NCBI RefSeq assembly: GCF_900130015.1
Contig: NZ_FQXS01000033.1
Coordinates: 1 to 46,849 of the forward strand
Source of the DNA: Desulfofustis glycolicus DSM 9705
GTDB lineage: Bacteria; Desulfobacterota; Desulfobulbia; Desulfobulbales; Desulfocapsaceae
DNA length: 46,849 nucleotides
Direction of reading: 5' to 3'
Positions 1 through 9,133 of the stretch are shown here, one piece after another; within the stretch, counting starts at the first letter, position 1, and each line of letters opens with the position of its first letter. The notes under the pieces are model-generated. The model was not told the DNA's origin, searched no databases, and saw nothing but the letters and a program-made list of their open reading frames with translations. The translations under genes were made by a program, and so were the position numbers.

Positions 1-191
1 AAATATTCAACGGCCAGATCAGCGCCAGGAAGTTTGCTGGCCGCCAGACGTGAGCACCATCGGTGGGTTGTATAGCGCTTAAGTTCGGCGCTGCTATTGT
101 GGTAATGGGCGGTTTTGCTGCCAGAATGATAGGTGAATCCGGTTTTTTGATCAAAAACGGACGTTTTTACCAGACTGAGTTCTTCGGTCAT
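1..191 (-). CDS. 5' part of an unknown protein, cut by the window edge
   Basis: A minus-strand reading frame stays open from 191 to the left edge. An AGGAGG box at 202-197 lies five bases before the ATG at 191; a second ATG at 194 is too close to it, so 191 is preferred. The visible 63 residues are polar, rich in Ser, Thr, Lys and Tyr, with no signal peptide and no domain I recognise. The strong ribosome site and the uninterrupted frame make it a likely real gene; the function is unknown. Confidence 0.5.
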   Translation of the reverse strand, partial: MTEELSLVKTSVFDQKTGFTYHSGSKTAHYHNSSAELKRYTTHRWCSRLAASKLPGADLAVEY

Positions 192-746
192 CATCGCCTC
201 CTTTTTCTTTTTCAGAAAAAACAGAACGTTAATGACCTCAGTATATCATTTATGGGGTCTGAATTTTGTTACGTATAGACAGTAGCAATCTATAGTTTGG
301 TAGGTTCTGTGGAATCTATATCTTCGAAGTGGCAATTGTCAGTTCATCCGGATCTGCTCACTCCGTAGGAGTTTCAAGTGAGAGAACAGATGAAACGCAT
401 CGCTTCCAAAAGCTGCACTTCGGCCTGATCCCCCCTTACATCACGGCTGGCAGGCAGACCATCCGTAGCCTGCTGTCAGTTGCGGACGTCCTGTCCGAAC
501 CCCTTCGAGCCTCGCTGAGAACCGCCGGCACGCGTCAGCGAGGTGTTTCCCTCCCAGCAATAACCTTTGTCTTCCCGATCGCAGATACATGGGCCTGATT
601 CGGATGAACCATAATTTGTCCCACCCCATTTTTTTTTGAACCTTCTCCCTGTCCGGCCACACCAATAGGAAAAGCACACGAAAAGAAGACAAACAAACGC
701 GTCATCACCCAGCGATATCGCAGGAAAACAACAAGGGGGTACGAAC
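192..746. other. Intergenic stretch with no convincing gene
   Basis: It separates the leftward partial gene from the first rightward gene. Short frames occur on both strands between 330 and 750 but none has a ribosome site or a recognisable product. At 264-277 it has the 14-base string TTTTGTTACGTATA, also found near 46479-46492 just before the IS3-type element at the right edge. I see no clear terminator or RNA gene. Confidence 0.4.
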
Positions 747-941
747 ATGTTTGGAATTATTGATCTGATCGTTTCATTGTGGCTGCTTCCGGTAATCCTG
801 TTTGTGGTTCTGCCGATGGGAATGCTTTGTCTCTGGGTGGTCGCTCATTTCGCACGAAAGATGCTGACCATCTTCGGCGTGGCTATCGAGTATGGCAGAC
901 AGGAAGTTGAGTTAAAAAATGTTTCCGCGGTCAAAGCATAA
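747..941 (+). CDS. Small inner-membrane protein, unknown function
   Basis: A 64-residue protein preceded by an AGGGGG ribosome site eight bases before the ATG. Residues about 5-34 are strongly hydrophobic and can form one long or two short membrane segments; the remaining 30 residues are charged and probably cytoplasmic. It lies 72 bases before the next gene on the same strand. No family is recognised. The good start and the single membrane helix support a real gene, but its role cannot be read from the sequence. Confidence 0.5.
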   Translation: MFGIIDLIVSLWLLPVILFVVLPMGMLCLWVVAHFARKMLTIFGVAIEYGRQEVELKNVSAVKA

Positions 942-1013
942 ACCAGGTTCATCAGGCAAAAAGACAATTCATAAATATCCCTATCAATTTATCTACTGCA
1001 CAGGAGACCCGCC

Positions 1014-1901
1014 ATGAAACTTTCGACCAGCATCCTTACTATAATTGGCTCTTTTCTCATGATACTGGGTACCGCCACTTGCGGATTTACATACGACAGT
1101 ACTGAGGTGGTCGATCCTGATGGAACTGTCCGTGTTTGGGAGATGTATGATGATGGCTCAGTGTGGATCTGGACGTATTATAAAGACGGCAGAATAGTTG
1201 GTAGCGAATCCGATAGCGCCGATCCCGACAGTGGGGCATCCGGTTCAAGGCCGACCGCTGACGATATCAAAGACCTTGCCCGCCGAGCATATCAGGGCAA
1301 ACTGAGCAAAGGCGTCCAGACCAACAACCCTTTTGCGATCAAGCAAAGCGCCAGAGGGAAAGGGCTGGCACCCCGCTGGAATCCGCCCGGACGTCACTTC
1401 AACGGAATTGACGGCACGGGTGGGTCGGGCCCGGGGAGCAACGGTGGCGGAACCAGCGAATGGTTCAAGTCAATGGCTAAAAAAGGCAGCAGTGACGATG
1501 ATACGAACGAATCCGGAAAAGGTCCGGGCAAACGACCTGAACTCGGCACGAACGGTTCTGTGCGCCCGGAACGGGTCAACCCGGTTCCGTTCCTCAATCA
1601 ACAACTGCGCCACTCTGCTGCCTCCCGATCCCTCGGTCAGGCGGCGCGTACCATCGGCACGAGCAACACCAAAACACACATCGGCGCCAGTACCAAAATA
1701 GCATCGCCTCTGCCGAAAAAGGCATCGCTGAAAAAAACTCGCACCACTGCACAGGCAGTGAAAAGCAGTACTCATAACAACAGCGTAATGACACACAAAG
1801 AGGTCCAGAACCAAAGCGGCAAGCTCACTGTCAAGACTGTTGCCGTTGCGTCAACTGAGAAACGGGTTGCTGTTGCGGCCCAGCAGATTCTCCGCAAGTA
1901 G
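1014..1901 (+). CDS. Exported low-complexity protein, unknown function
   Basis: A 295-residue protein with a GGAG ribosome site ahead of the ATG and an N-terminal signal sequence (hydrophobic residues 6-23, Cys23). The bases before that Cys (Thr-Ala-Thr) fit a lipobox only weakly, so ordinary signal peptidase cleavage is as likely. Residues 30-62 carry short aromatic strands such as WEMYDDGS and WIWTYYKDGR. Residues 70-170 are a Gly/Ser/Pro/Asp-rich linker, and the last 110 residues are basic and Thr/Ser/Lys-rich. It looks like a secreted or surface protein with a small N-terminal beta unit and a disordered tail. No family assignment is made. Confidence 0.6.
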   Translation: MKLSTSILTIIGSFLMILGTATCGFTYDSTEVVDPDGTVRVWEMYDDGSVWIWTYYKDGRIVGSESDSADPDSGASGSRPTADDIKDLARRAYQGKLSKGVQTNNPFAIKQSARGKGLAPRWNPPGRHFNGIDGTGGSGPGSNGGGTSEWFKSMAKKGSSDDDTNESGKGPGKRPELGTNGSVRPERVNPVPFLNQQLRHSAASRSLGQAARTIGTSNTKTHIGASTKIASPLPKKASLKKTRTTAQAVKSSTHNNSVMTHKEVQNQSGKLTVKTVAVASTEKRVAVAAQQILRK

Positions 1902-2287
1902 GAAAGCAAGAGAACAGGCCCGTCACGCTTTAATCGACCGAAGCACCGGTTAAAAAAATCTTGACCAAGCAAGCCGCGGACAACCTCTTCCAGGGACAGG
2001 ACTTGTTCCTGAAAGGGGTTGTCCTCGGTTGTCAGAGATTCGAAAAAGCAATGCGGACGAAGTGATTCGATGCACATATCAAGCACTGGCTATGTTCATC
2101 CAGGAAAAAGGGCAGGCGTATTTTCCTAGCAATAAAAGGTTGCGATACGTATGCTGATCAAGAGGATAAGCAAGCCTGATCCGTGTAAGCGCCTAACACA
2201 GTGTGACCGGGAAAATCGCTCCGTGAAATTGACAAATGATTGGATAGCTCATTTATGCCCCGCCTACAGACTACGAGGTGAACGACC
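1902..2287. other. Intergenic stretch, nothing identified
   Basis: 386 bases between two exported-protein genes. A 104-codon minus-strand frame crosses it but lacks a ribosome site and overlaps the end of the upstream gene, so it is not called. No clear hairpin terminator or repeat was seen. Confidence 0.4.
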
Positions 2288-4027
2288 ATGAAACAATTTC
2301 TTGCTGCCGTGATTGTCATCGTATCTGGTCTCTGTGCGAAGCCGGCCTGTGCACTCTGGAATTGCAGTGATGCTGAATTATTTAGTCATTCCTTCGGTTA
2401 TACGCAAAACTCCTATATCATTTCGTGGCGATGCAATCAGGTTTATCCAAACAGTGTGAAGATAGAAGTAATAAAAACTGCATATGGTGGGTGGAAGAAA
2501 AATACGAACTTGGCGTCTGAAACAATTAAGGACAGTTATCGCCGCTGGGATAAAAATGGATCTCCAACGGGGGAATGGGAAAATTCGGAAAATCTCAGTG
2601 CCTCATGTCAGGAAGATCCCTGGCTATCAGAACTACCTTGTCTTCCTCCACAATCAAGCAGCAGGACGATTCTCGCCAAAACGGTAAGAGCCTATCTGCA
2701 GCAGCAATACGCGATCCAAAATACTGCGCCCGAGATCTTGGAACCGCATGATGGCAGGGTCTTCGATTATCCCGTCGACCTCCCGGTCAAGATCCGTCAC
2801 CATCCTGATTACAACGTCCGTTTCAAGATCGAATGGCGTGAAGATGCCACTCAGGCCTGGACCTCGGTAACAAACTCGATCATTTACGGAAAACAGACAA
2901 GCGATGGGGTGACCACGGCGAAAATGCGCCCGATGAAGATCGGCAAATGGGTACTACGTGCTCAACTAGATACGTCTACAGACCCCTGGTGGAGTGATCC
3001 GTGCACCTTTACGGTTAACGAGGGCGCGCCGAAGGTGGAATTTTTGTCGCCCAAGCCCGACCAGGTCTTCTACGACAATAGTACGATAACGTTTCACCTC
3101 GATACGGAAAGTGGAAAACCGTGGAGTAGCAGTGATGCACAAGGCGGTAGAGGCAGTCGAGTGGTTTTAATGGAAATGTGGTTCAAACCCCTGCCGAAAG
3201 AAGGAGGGATACAGCCTTTCCCGATCAAAGTAGTTGAAACGTATGTCCCTGCTGATTTTTTTGAATCCGCCCCTGCAAATAGTTATTCGGAAGGTGTTTG
3301 GAACCTGGTCGCCAAATATCCAGCCTCGTTGAGTGAAGGGGAGACCCAACAAGCCACCGCTCAAGTCACTTTCAAGGTTATCAAACCACTGCTTGGTGAA
3401 CCGCCGGTGCCACCCAATAAACCGCTCGCCATAAAACCGCCGCTCGTCTTGCAGAAGATGGCAACGGTCCCGTTGGCTAAACAAAACCTCAAACCGCAGA
3501 CGACCAAACTCACCGTGACCGCCCAGCATGGTGCCTTAAAGACGGCGCCGACCATCATTGGGCCGGCAGAGAATCAACGTTTCAGCAAAACGGGTACCAT
3601 TCCCATCAACGCCAAGGTGAGCGCTGCCGATGCTTCATTGATCTGGGAGATCGAATATCAGGCGTTCGGGGCAACATCTTTTTTGCGGCAAAAGCCGTCA
3701 CTGGCCGGTGGGCCGGCAACAGGCGCCGGTATGGTCAAAACGGCCCGACTCACTTTTTCGGCACCGGGCACGTATCGTTTCCGGGTTAGGGAAGACGATG
3801 CAAAGGCCCTGTGGAGCGGTTGGCGCACGGTGATTGTCGGTTCGCCGCCTGCCGTGGCACCGGCCGCCAAGACGATGCATCTCAGCAAACCAGAACCGGT
3901 TACTGATGCAGTAAAGAGCTTGCCGCAGGAGCAACCGACAAAGCCATTACCGCAGACGGGACAAAAGAAGATTCAACCGGGCATCATGAAACCACCGACA
4001 GCGCCGATTACGGTACCACGGCACTAA
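2288..4027 (+). CDS. Large exported protein with beta-sandwich-like segments
   Basis: A 579-residue protein with a GAGGTG ribosome site and a clear signal peptide (hydrophobic residues 5-22, cleavage probably after the Ala-Cys-Ala near residues 20-22). The mature part alternates stretches typical of Ig/fibronectin-like beta sandwiches (for example GTYRFRVREDDAKALWSGW near residue 500) with Pro/Lys/Thr-rich linkers, notably residues 370-420 and the last 60. This suggests a string of adhesive or ligand-binding beta domains on the outside of the inner membrane. The domain class is an inference from pattern only. It belongs to the same rightward set of exported proteins as its neighbours, though 150-390-base gaps argue against one tight operon. 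Confidence 0.65.
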   Translation: MKQFLAAVIVIVSGLCAKPACALWNCSDAELFSHSFGYTQNSYIISWRCNQVYPNSVKIEVIKTAYGGWKKNTNLASETIKDSYRRWDKNGSPTGEWENSENLSASCQEDPWLSELPCLPPQSSSRTILAKTVRAYLQQQYAIQNTAPEILEPHDGRVFDYPVDLPVKIRHHPDYNVRFKIEWREDATQAWTSVTNSIIYGKQTSDGVTTAKMRPMKIGKWVLRAQLDTSTDPWWSDPCTFTVNEGAPKVEFLSPKPDQVFYDNSTITFHLDTESGKPWSSSDAQGGRGSRVVLMEMWFKPLPKEGGIQPFPIKVVETYVPADFFESAPANSYSEGVWNLVAKYPASLSEGETQQATAQVTFKVIKPLLGEPPVPPNKPLAIKPPLVLQKMATVPLAKQNLKPQTTKLTVTAQHGALKTAPTIIGPAENQRFSKTGTIPINAKVSAADASLIWEIEYQAFGATSFLRQKPSLAGGPATGAGMVKTARLTFSAPGTYRFRVREDDAKALWSGWRTVIVGSPPAVAPAAKTMHLSKPEPVTDAVKSLPQEQPTKPLPQTGQKKIQPGIMKPPTAPITVPRH

Positions 4028-4178
4028 AACATTTTTGAACCTTTTCATGTCCTGGTGACACATATCGGTAGAGCAAACGGAGATCGCTGTCGTTACAACA
4101 GCTTTTCCCGACAAACGGGGGATCGGTTTTTAGGGTAGCAGAGGCACATAACTTCTTATCACCACAGGAGAGGGTACA

Positions 4179-4661
4179 ATGATTACGTCGAAAAAAGCAG
4201 TGAGCTCGTTGATAATCGCACTGGTAATGTGTGCTGGTTCGGCAATGGCGCAGGACGGTATTGGTGCGGCAAAAAAACAAGTAGCACCGGTGAAGCCGGA
4301 CATCCCAAAGAACGTGGTCGTTCTCCCCGATCTGAAAATCAGTCGTGTTGATTTTACGCCGAATAATGTTTTCAGAGCGACTGTACAAGTCGCGAATATC
4401 GGCTTGGCCCCATCGACTCCCTGTCTTTTGATGATGGAAGTGGGCTGTTCGTCCCCTAAAAAATTAATATTTAATATTCCTGCATTGAAACAGACTATAC
4501 CTGGTGCTTTTCCCGATCCTGCCTCACAGGAAACAATCGTGATCAATAGCCCCATTGCCTTTAATGTTTCTAACATCAAACTGACGGTCGACTCTCAAAA
4601 TGCGGTAAAGGAGAAAAACGAAACCAATAACACGTGGTCGAAGAATAATTGTGTGAAATAG
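4179..4661 (+). CDS. Exported CARDB-domain protein
   Basis: A 160-residue protein with a GGAGAGG ribosome site and a textbook signal peptide ending in an Ala-Met-Ala cleavage site near residues 22-24. After a Lys/Pro-rich linker, residues 48-155 match the CARDB pattern (a beta-sandwich found in bacterial and archaeal cell-surface proteins): a strand beginning DLKISRVDFTP, then VQVANIGLAPS, and the closing KEKNETNNTW, where the Glu-x-Asn-Glu-x-Asn-Asn run is characteristic. Such domains usually act in adhesion or protein contacts outside the cell. A single domain with no anchor suggests a periplasmic or secreted partner, possibly of the larger exported protein upstream. Confidence 0.75.
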   Translation: MITSKKAVSSLIIALVMCAGSAMAQDGIGAAKKQVAPVKPDIPKNVVVLPDLKISRVDFTPNNVFRATVQVANIGLAPSTPCLLMMEVGCSSPKKLIFNIPALKQTIPGAFPDPASQETIVINSPIAFNVSNIKLTVDSQNAVKEKNETNNTWSKNNCVK

Positions 4662-4780
4662 TGTTGGTCTGAGTGACGAAGAGGCTACAAGACGTAGTCA
4701 AGCCTCCGGTGACCATGACTTCTGTGCCAAAGGGGAGTTCCAAAGGCGAAACGTATGCTCAATCCGGATGAGCCTTGAAA

Positions 4781-5572
4781 ATGATTACACGCCGGTTATC
4801 TGGAACGTGGGGGATTATCTCGTTCACTGGTATGACGATAGTGATCGTGGGTGTCCTGGTGCTGCTGGATCTGCCGCCGGTTATCAGGTGGTGCGGCAGT
4901 CTGCTTGCGGGCGTACTGTTGCTGCTCCGGATTTACTCGGTGATACGGGGAACAGCCAAACGTTCCCAGCGTTTTTCAGCATTTGAACACAATACCCTGG
5001 GGCAACCGGTAACAGAGGCCTTCCTCCCACCGATTCAGTATGACTTGGATCTGTCCAGCGATGAATCGGTGGTGGCCTTGCATGCCCCTGTGCTGCGGGT
5101 CATGAGCAGCCTCGGCAGCCTGTTCAGGGGCGGTACCTGGAGCTTTTTGGGTAAAGGGAAAACGACGGATGCAGAAAACGGGCTGGTGCTCACGCAGAAA
5201 AGGTTGCTTTTCCTCATGATAGGCCCGGAGACACTGAGAAGGTATTGTTCCTCCTCTCATGCCGCAAGGCTCCTGGATGCACTCCCTGGTGATGCCTTCG
5301 CCAAGCGGCTCATGCTTTGGCAGGCAGGGGCAAGCGACGTGCACGATGCATTGGCGGGTCTGGTCGCCGAACAGAACCTGGAGCAGGTGCTACAGACGCA
5401 TTTCAGTTTTTCCATTCCACTAACCGAGATTCGTTCTGTGGGCTATTCGCTGGAGAGGCACACCGTACAATTGCACCTGGCTGAGTTGAGCCTGCGCTAT
5501 TGCTTGAAAAGCGCGGAGGAGCTGGGCAGTTTGGTAAAAGAATTGAGAGATCTTGGCGTAAAAATTGAGTAG
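4781..5572 (+). CDS. Membrane-anchored protein, unknown function
   Basis: About 263 residues. Two hydrophobic segments (about residues 9-28 and 34-53) form an N-terminal membrane hairpin, followed by a roughly 200-residue soluble region, probably cytoplasmic, with several Leu-rich helices and a stretch (TQKRLLFLMIG) like the core strand of PH-like bacterial domains. That resemblance is weak and not claimed. The ATG at 4781 is chosen; a TTG at 4775 in the same frame is possible. It is the last gene of the left-hand group of envelope proteins. Confidence 0.55.
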   Translation: MITRRLSGTWGIISFTGMTIVIVGVLVLLDLPPVIRWCGSLLAGVLLLLRIYSVIRGTAKRSQRFSAFEHNTLGQPVTEAFLPPIQYDLDLSSDESVVALHAPVLRVMSSLGSLFRGGTWSFLGKGKTTDAENGLVLTQKRLLFLMIGPETLRRYCSSSHAARLLDALPGDAFAKRLMLWQAGASDVHDALAGLVAEQNLEQVLQTHFSFSIPLTEIRSVGYSLERHTVQLHLAELSLRYCLKSAEELGSLVKELRDLGVKIE

Positions 5573-6245
5573 GTCAGAAATGGGCGCTCCAGTCGGCACA
5601 ATAGTGCGCTTTTGCCCCATCGGCGACTGCCGCCCCTTGGTAAAGAACGTGCATGATTTCTTAAACTGGCGCATAGAGCGTGCCAAGGTGACAGCGCCCC
5701 TCGTGACGCCGGTACTTGCCGATGACGAAAGGGGTACTATTTGACAAAGCCGACTTCGACATGGTTCGCGTTGTTTGCCTGGTTGCATTCTTCACCGGCC
5801 TGAAAATTTGATGGGCCAGCCGGTTTGACCGACAGGGTAAAGAGAAGTAGTATCGATTGCTTGAACAGAATCGTAGCAAAATTAAGGCGGGTTCTGGCAA
5901 GATTAAACTGATATCCAGGGCTCTAACTTGAGATGTTTCCTGATATGGTTAGGTCAACTATGAGGAGAAAACTGATCAAAAATGGAGTAACTGCTCAGTT
6001 GAGGTTCCCAAAGAACACCTTTCCCAAGTGCAATGGCACGCCAAGTTGAAGTGTCTATTGCGAATCTCGTTTTATCCTTCCATCCAGCAGCAATGATCTG
6101 TCATATAAGGTTGCGCCATCTTAGTGGCAATTGCCAGATTGGAACACGTTTTTTACAGTTGATCTGAGTCAACAGGCACCGGCCGAAACCTTTCCCGCCG
6201 TTGGATGTTTGCAGAGGACAGGTTGAAACCTGTCCCACCGTTGAT
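5573..6245. other. Intergenic stretch with one weak small frame and a palindromic repeat
   Basis: About 670 bases between the left-hand envelope genes and the convergent recN operon. A 54-codon plus-strand frame (5580-5744) starts seven bases after the upstream stop; it has two Cys and no signal peptide or strong ribosome site, and is not called. The 3' end holds the palindrome at 6216-6235, listed separately. Nothing else was recognised. Confidence 0.4.
6216..6235. repeat. GGACAGGTT palindrome, dispersed repeat copy 1
   Basis: A perfect 9-bp inverted repeat, GGACAGGTT then GA then AACCTGTCC, lies just beyond the stop codon of the ThiI-like gene. A close relative is at 9919-9934. Such short palindromes beside gene ends behave like REP-type repeats or bidirectional terminators. 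Confidence 0.6.
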
Positions 6246-7292
6246 TTAGATAGCCCAGCTCTTGATATGCTCCTCGTCCGGCGGCTCGCCGGTCAGCTCC
6301 AGGCGCTCCGCGCCGGTCTCAACAACCACCCGGGCGGCGGCCGGACGGCCGTCGATCTTTTTGGCATAACGGGCGACGAGGTCGGCGGCCAAGCTCAGAT
6401 CGGCCGCCTGAACTGCGCTATCGGCAACCGATTCACCGGCACGACGCAGCAACGCGGCCGGGCCGGGTCGTTCTTCGACGAGCAGCAAGACGTCGCCGGC
6501 CTCGCGCAACTCGACGATACGCAACGATTCCTTCTCATCACGGCCGAGTACCAACCAACCGCCACCCGGCATCAGGAACTGGCGTCCGACGAGCATCAGC
6601 CGGATGTCGGTTACGCTCATGGAGTCCGGGGTAACAACAAAACCACCGTCGTAGACCCGGGCGATTCGCTTGCTGAGAATCGGGTCGGCCAGAATGCAGC
6701 CGCCGGCCGGCGCCGGGAAATCGGTGATACCGAACTGCCTGGCCAGGGCGATCTGCCGGGATCGTCCGCGGCCGCTGAAATCGAGCAAGCGTTCACGATC
6801 GACCCAGCCCTGACGCTCCGCCTCGGTCTCCGTGAGCAACCGGGCGGAGAGCGGGCGCAGCAGAATAGTACGGCTGCCGGAATCGCGCTCGATGATATTG
6901 AGCGTATCACGCCGCTGCGACATCGGCCGCTGACCGAGGACTTCACCGCTGATCAGAAACGCCGCGCCCAATTGCCCGAGCATGGTCCGGGCCCGCTTGA
7001 GCATGAAGATCTTGCAATCGATACAGGGATTAAAATAGCGGCCGAACCCATGCGCCGGTCGGCGCAGCATCTGCAGGTAATCATCGCTGATGTCGACCAC
7101 CACCGCATTGATGCCGTACTTGTCCCGCACCTCGCGTTGATACCGCTGCGGGTCGCGCAGGATCGCATCGCCGAAAAACGGGGTGATAAAACGGACGGCG
7201 AGCACCTCGACCCCCTGCTCCATAACCACCCGGGTCGCCAGAATCGAATCAAGTCCACCGGAAAAAAGGCTCAACGCTCGAACGACACTCAT
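6246..7292 (-). CDS. ThiI-like PP-loop (AANH) protein, probable tRNA thiolation enzyme
   Basis: A 348-residue protein with the ATP pyrophosphatase P-loop SGGLDS at residues 11-16 immediately after a short first strand. This signature belongs to enzymes that adenylate a tRNA base or small substrate before sulfur or nitrogen transfer (ThiI, MnmA, TtcA, QueC). The overall form matches the ThiI AANH-like group found in anaerobic Deltaproteobacteria, where the PP-loop domain is followed by an NFACT-R-type C-terminal domain. A CxxC pair (CIDC) near residue 90 is consistent with sulfur handling. It overlaps the stop of recN by four bases (ATGA), so the two are translationally coupled. The exact tRNA target cannot be read here. 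Confidence 0.75.
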   Translation of the reverse strand: MSVVRALSLFSGGLDSILATRVVMEQGVEVLAVRFITPFFGDAILRDPQRYQREVRDKYGINAVVVDISDDYLQMLRRPAHGFGRYFNPCIDCKIFMLKRARTMLGQLGAAFLISGEVLGQRPMSQRRDTLNIIERDSGSRTILLRPLSARLLTETEAERQGWVDRERLLDFSGRGRSRQIALARQFGITDFPAPAGGCILADPILSKRIARVYDGGFVVTPDSMSVTDIRLMLVGRQFLMPGGGWLVLGRDEKESLRIVELREAGDVLLLVEERPGPAALLRRAGESVADSAVQAADLSLAADLVARYAKKIDGRPAAARVVVETGAERLELTGEPPDEEHIKSWAI

Positions 7293-8977
7293 CGAGCCGT
7301 CTGTCCCTTCTCAAGCAGCGTGGTCGCCCAGTCGCGCGTCTGTCTGGTAACCGACTCGCCGGCAAGCATTCGCGCCAGTTCGTCGATCCGCTGCTCCTCG
7401 TTGAGCTGGACCACCGAGGACAGCGTGCGCCCGTTGCGAACTGACTTTTCCACGACGAAGTGCGCGGTCCCCCGAGCGGCGATCTGCGGCAGATGGGTGA
7501 TGCAGATCACCTGGTGGTGGCCGGCCAACTCGCGAATCTTCCGGGCCACCGCCTCGGCCGCTTCACCGCCGATGCCCGCATCGACCTCGTCGAAAATTAC
7601 CGTTTCCACCATATCCTTGCGGGCCAACAGGCACTTGAGAGCCAGCATCAATCGTGACAATTCGCCGCCCGAGGCAACTTTGGCCAACGGCCGGGCCGGC
7701 TCTCCCGGATTGGGCGCAAAGAAGAATTCCGCCCGGTCCAATCCGCTCAGCCGAACTCCGTCAACTCCATCGAGCTGCTGCTGAAAATGCACCTCGATAC
7801 CCGATTGACTGAAGGCGAGCGAGCCCAATTCTGCGGCCATAGCCGTTTCCATCTGTTGGGCCGTGGCCCGCCTGGCGTCGGACAAGGCCCGGCCGAGCTT
7901 GAGAAGCCGCTGCTCCAGTCGCTCAACTTCGTGCCCCTGCAGTTCGATCTCTCGATCGAGATTCTCGATCGACTCCAACTCTCGCTTCGCCTGGCTTAAA
8001 TAGCCGAGAATCTCCTCGATCGTCTCACCGTATTTGCGCTTGAGCATCTTGAGCTGGTCGAGTCGGGCGCTGACCGCTTCGAGTCGATGCGGATCGACCT
8101 CCAGGGCGGTATAATAGTCACGCAGACGACCACTATAATCCTCGGCCAGAAAGGAGTAGGAACTGAGTTCCTCGGCCAGACCGGATGCCTCGGGATCCAG
8201 TCCGGCAAGCTGTTCCATGTTTCGGCGGACGATAGCAAGATTGTCGCTGATCGTCGTTTCGAAGAGATTATAGCTTTCCCGGCCGAGACGGATCAGCGTC
8301 TCGGCGCTTTTCAAACGCCGCCGCTCCACGGCGAGTTGTTCATCTTCTCCGGGCTGAAGTGCGGCTTCGATGATTTCCGCCACCTGAAACGTCAGAAAAT
8401 CATAGCGCTGACCGCGTTCACGATCCCGGGCACGCAACTCGGCAAGCCGTTCTTTGGCCTGCTGCCAGTGTTGATAACAGGCGGTGAAAGCGACCCGATC
8501 GGGCCAATGGTCGCCGAGGGTGTCGAGAAAATCGAGGTGAGACGCCGGTTGCAGCAATTGTTGATGATCGTGCTGACTGGCAATATTGAGCAGGTAGAGG
8601 CAAATTTCGGCGACCGTTTTGGCCGGCGCCATCGAACCGTTGATATAGAGCCGGCTCCGCCCTTTGCTGGTGATCACTCGTTTGATGATGATTTCGTTGG
8701 TACCGCCGTACCCTCCAGCTTCAAGCAGCTCAAGCAGCTCCTGCTGGCGATCGCTGATTTCGAACAGCGCCTCGACCGTGCAGCTGTCGGCGCCGCTCCT
8801 GATCCAGTCGGCGGACGCCCGGCCGCCGGTCAGCAAACCGATGGCCCGCATCATGATCGATTTGCCGGCCCCGGTCTCGCCGGTCATCACCACCAGCGAA
8901 TCGCCGCTTGCATCGGCAAAACTCAGGTGTAGTGTTTCGATCAGGGCCAGGTTCTCTACTTTGAGTTCGCAAAGCAT
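7289..8977 (-). CDS. recN: DNA repair protein RecN
   Basis: RecN is an SMC-like ATPase that gathers broken DNA ends during recombinational repair in the cytoplasm. The 562-residue protein has the family start MLCELKVENLALIE, the Walker A motif GETGAGKS at residues 33-40, a central coiled coil (about 150-370, Glu/Arg/Leu-rich), the ABC signature ASGGELSRLMLALK in the C-terminal third and the Walker B VIFDEVDAGIGG with the typical following H-loop ICITHLPQ. The length matches the family. It is the first gene of a two-gene leftward operon with the ThiI-like gene. The 156 bases to the divergent regulator gene probably carry both promoters. Confidence 0.95.
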   Translation of the reverse strand: MLCELKVENLALIETLHLSFADASGDSLVVMTGETGAGKSIMMRAIGLLTGGRASADWIRSGADSCTVEALFEISDRQQELLELLEAGGYGGTNEIIIKRVITSKGRSRLYINGSMAPAKTVAEICLYLLNIASQHDHQQLLQPASHLDFLDTLGDHWPDRVAFTACYQHWQQAKERLAELRARDRERGQRYDFLTFQVAEIIEAALQPGEDEQLAVERRRLKSAETLIRLGRESYNLFETTISDNLAIVRRNMEQLAGLDPEASGLAEELSSYSFLAEDYSGRLRDYYTALEVDPHRLEAVSARLDQLKMLKRKYGETIEEILGYLSQAKRELESIENLDREIELQGHEVERLEQRLLKLGRALSDARRATAQQMETAMAAELGSLAFSQSGIEVHFQQQLDGVDGVRLSGLDRAEFFFAPNPGEPARPLAKVASGGELSRLMLALKCLLARKDMVETVIFDEVDAGIGGEAAEAVARKIRELAGHHQVICITHLPQIAARGTAHFVVEKSVRNGRTLSSVVQLNEEQRIDELARMLAGESVTRQTRDWATTLLEKGQTAR

Positions 8978-9133
8978 CCCTTTTCCACGTATCTTCGGCC
9001 AACTATCAGCTCCATTGTTGACGGAGCGACAAAAGGTGGGTATCGTAACAGGCGTATACCAACCACGCTTCGACTTGGCAACCAGTTTCCTGGAAACCGT
9101 GCTGCCCGGCCGGGATCATCCTGCCATGGAATC

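Noticed and set aside
4681-4706. GAGGCT/AGCCTC inverted repeat as a terminator
   Set aside because: Only six pairs, a 14-base loop and no T-run.
6201-7784. 527-codon plus-strand frame
   Set aside because: It runs antisense to the ThiI-like gene and into recN, has no ribosome site or family, and is explained by high GC content.
8087-8932. 281-codon plus-strand frame
   Set aside because: Fully antisense to recN, whose motifs are unmistakable.
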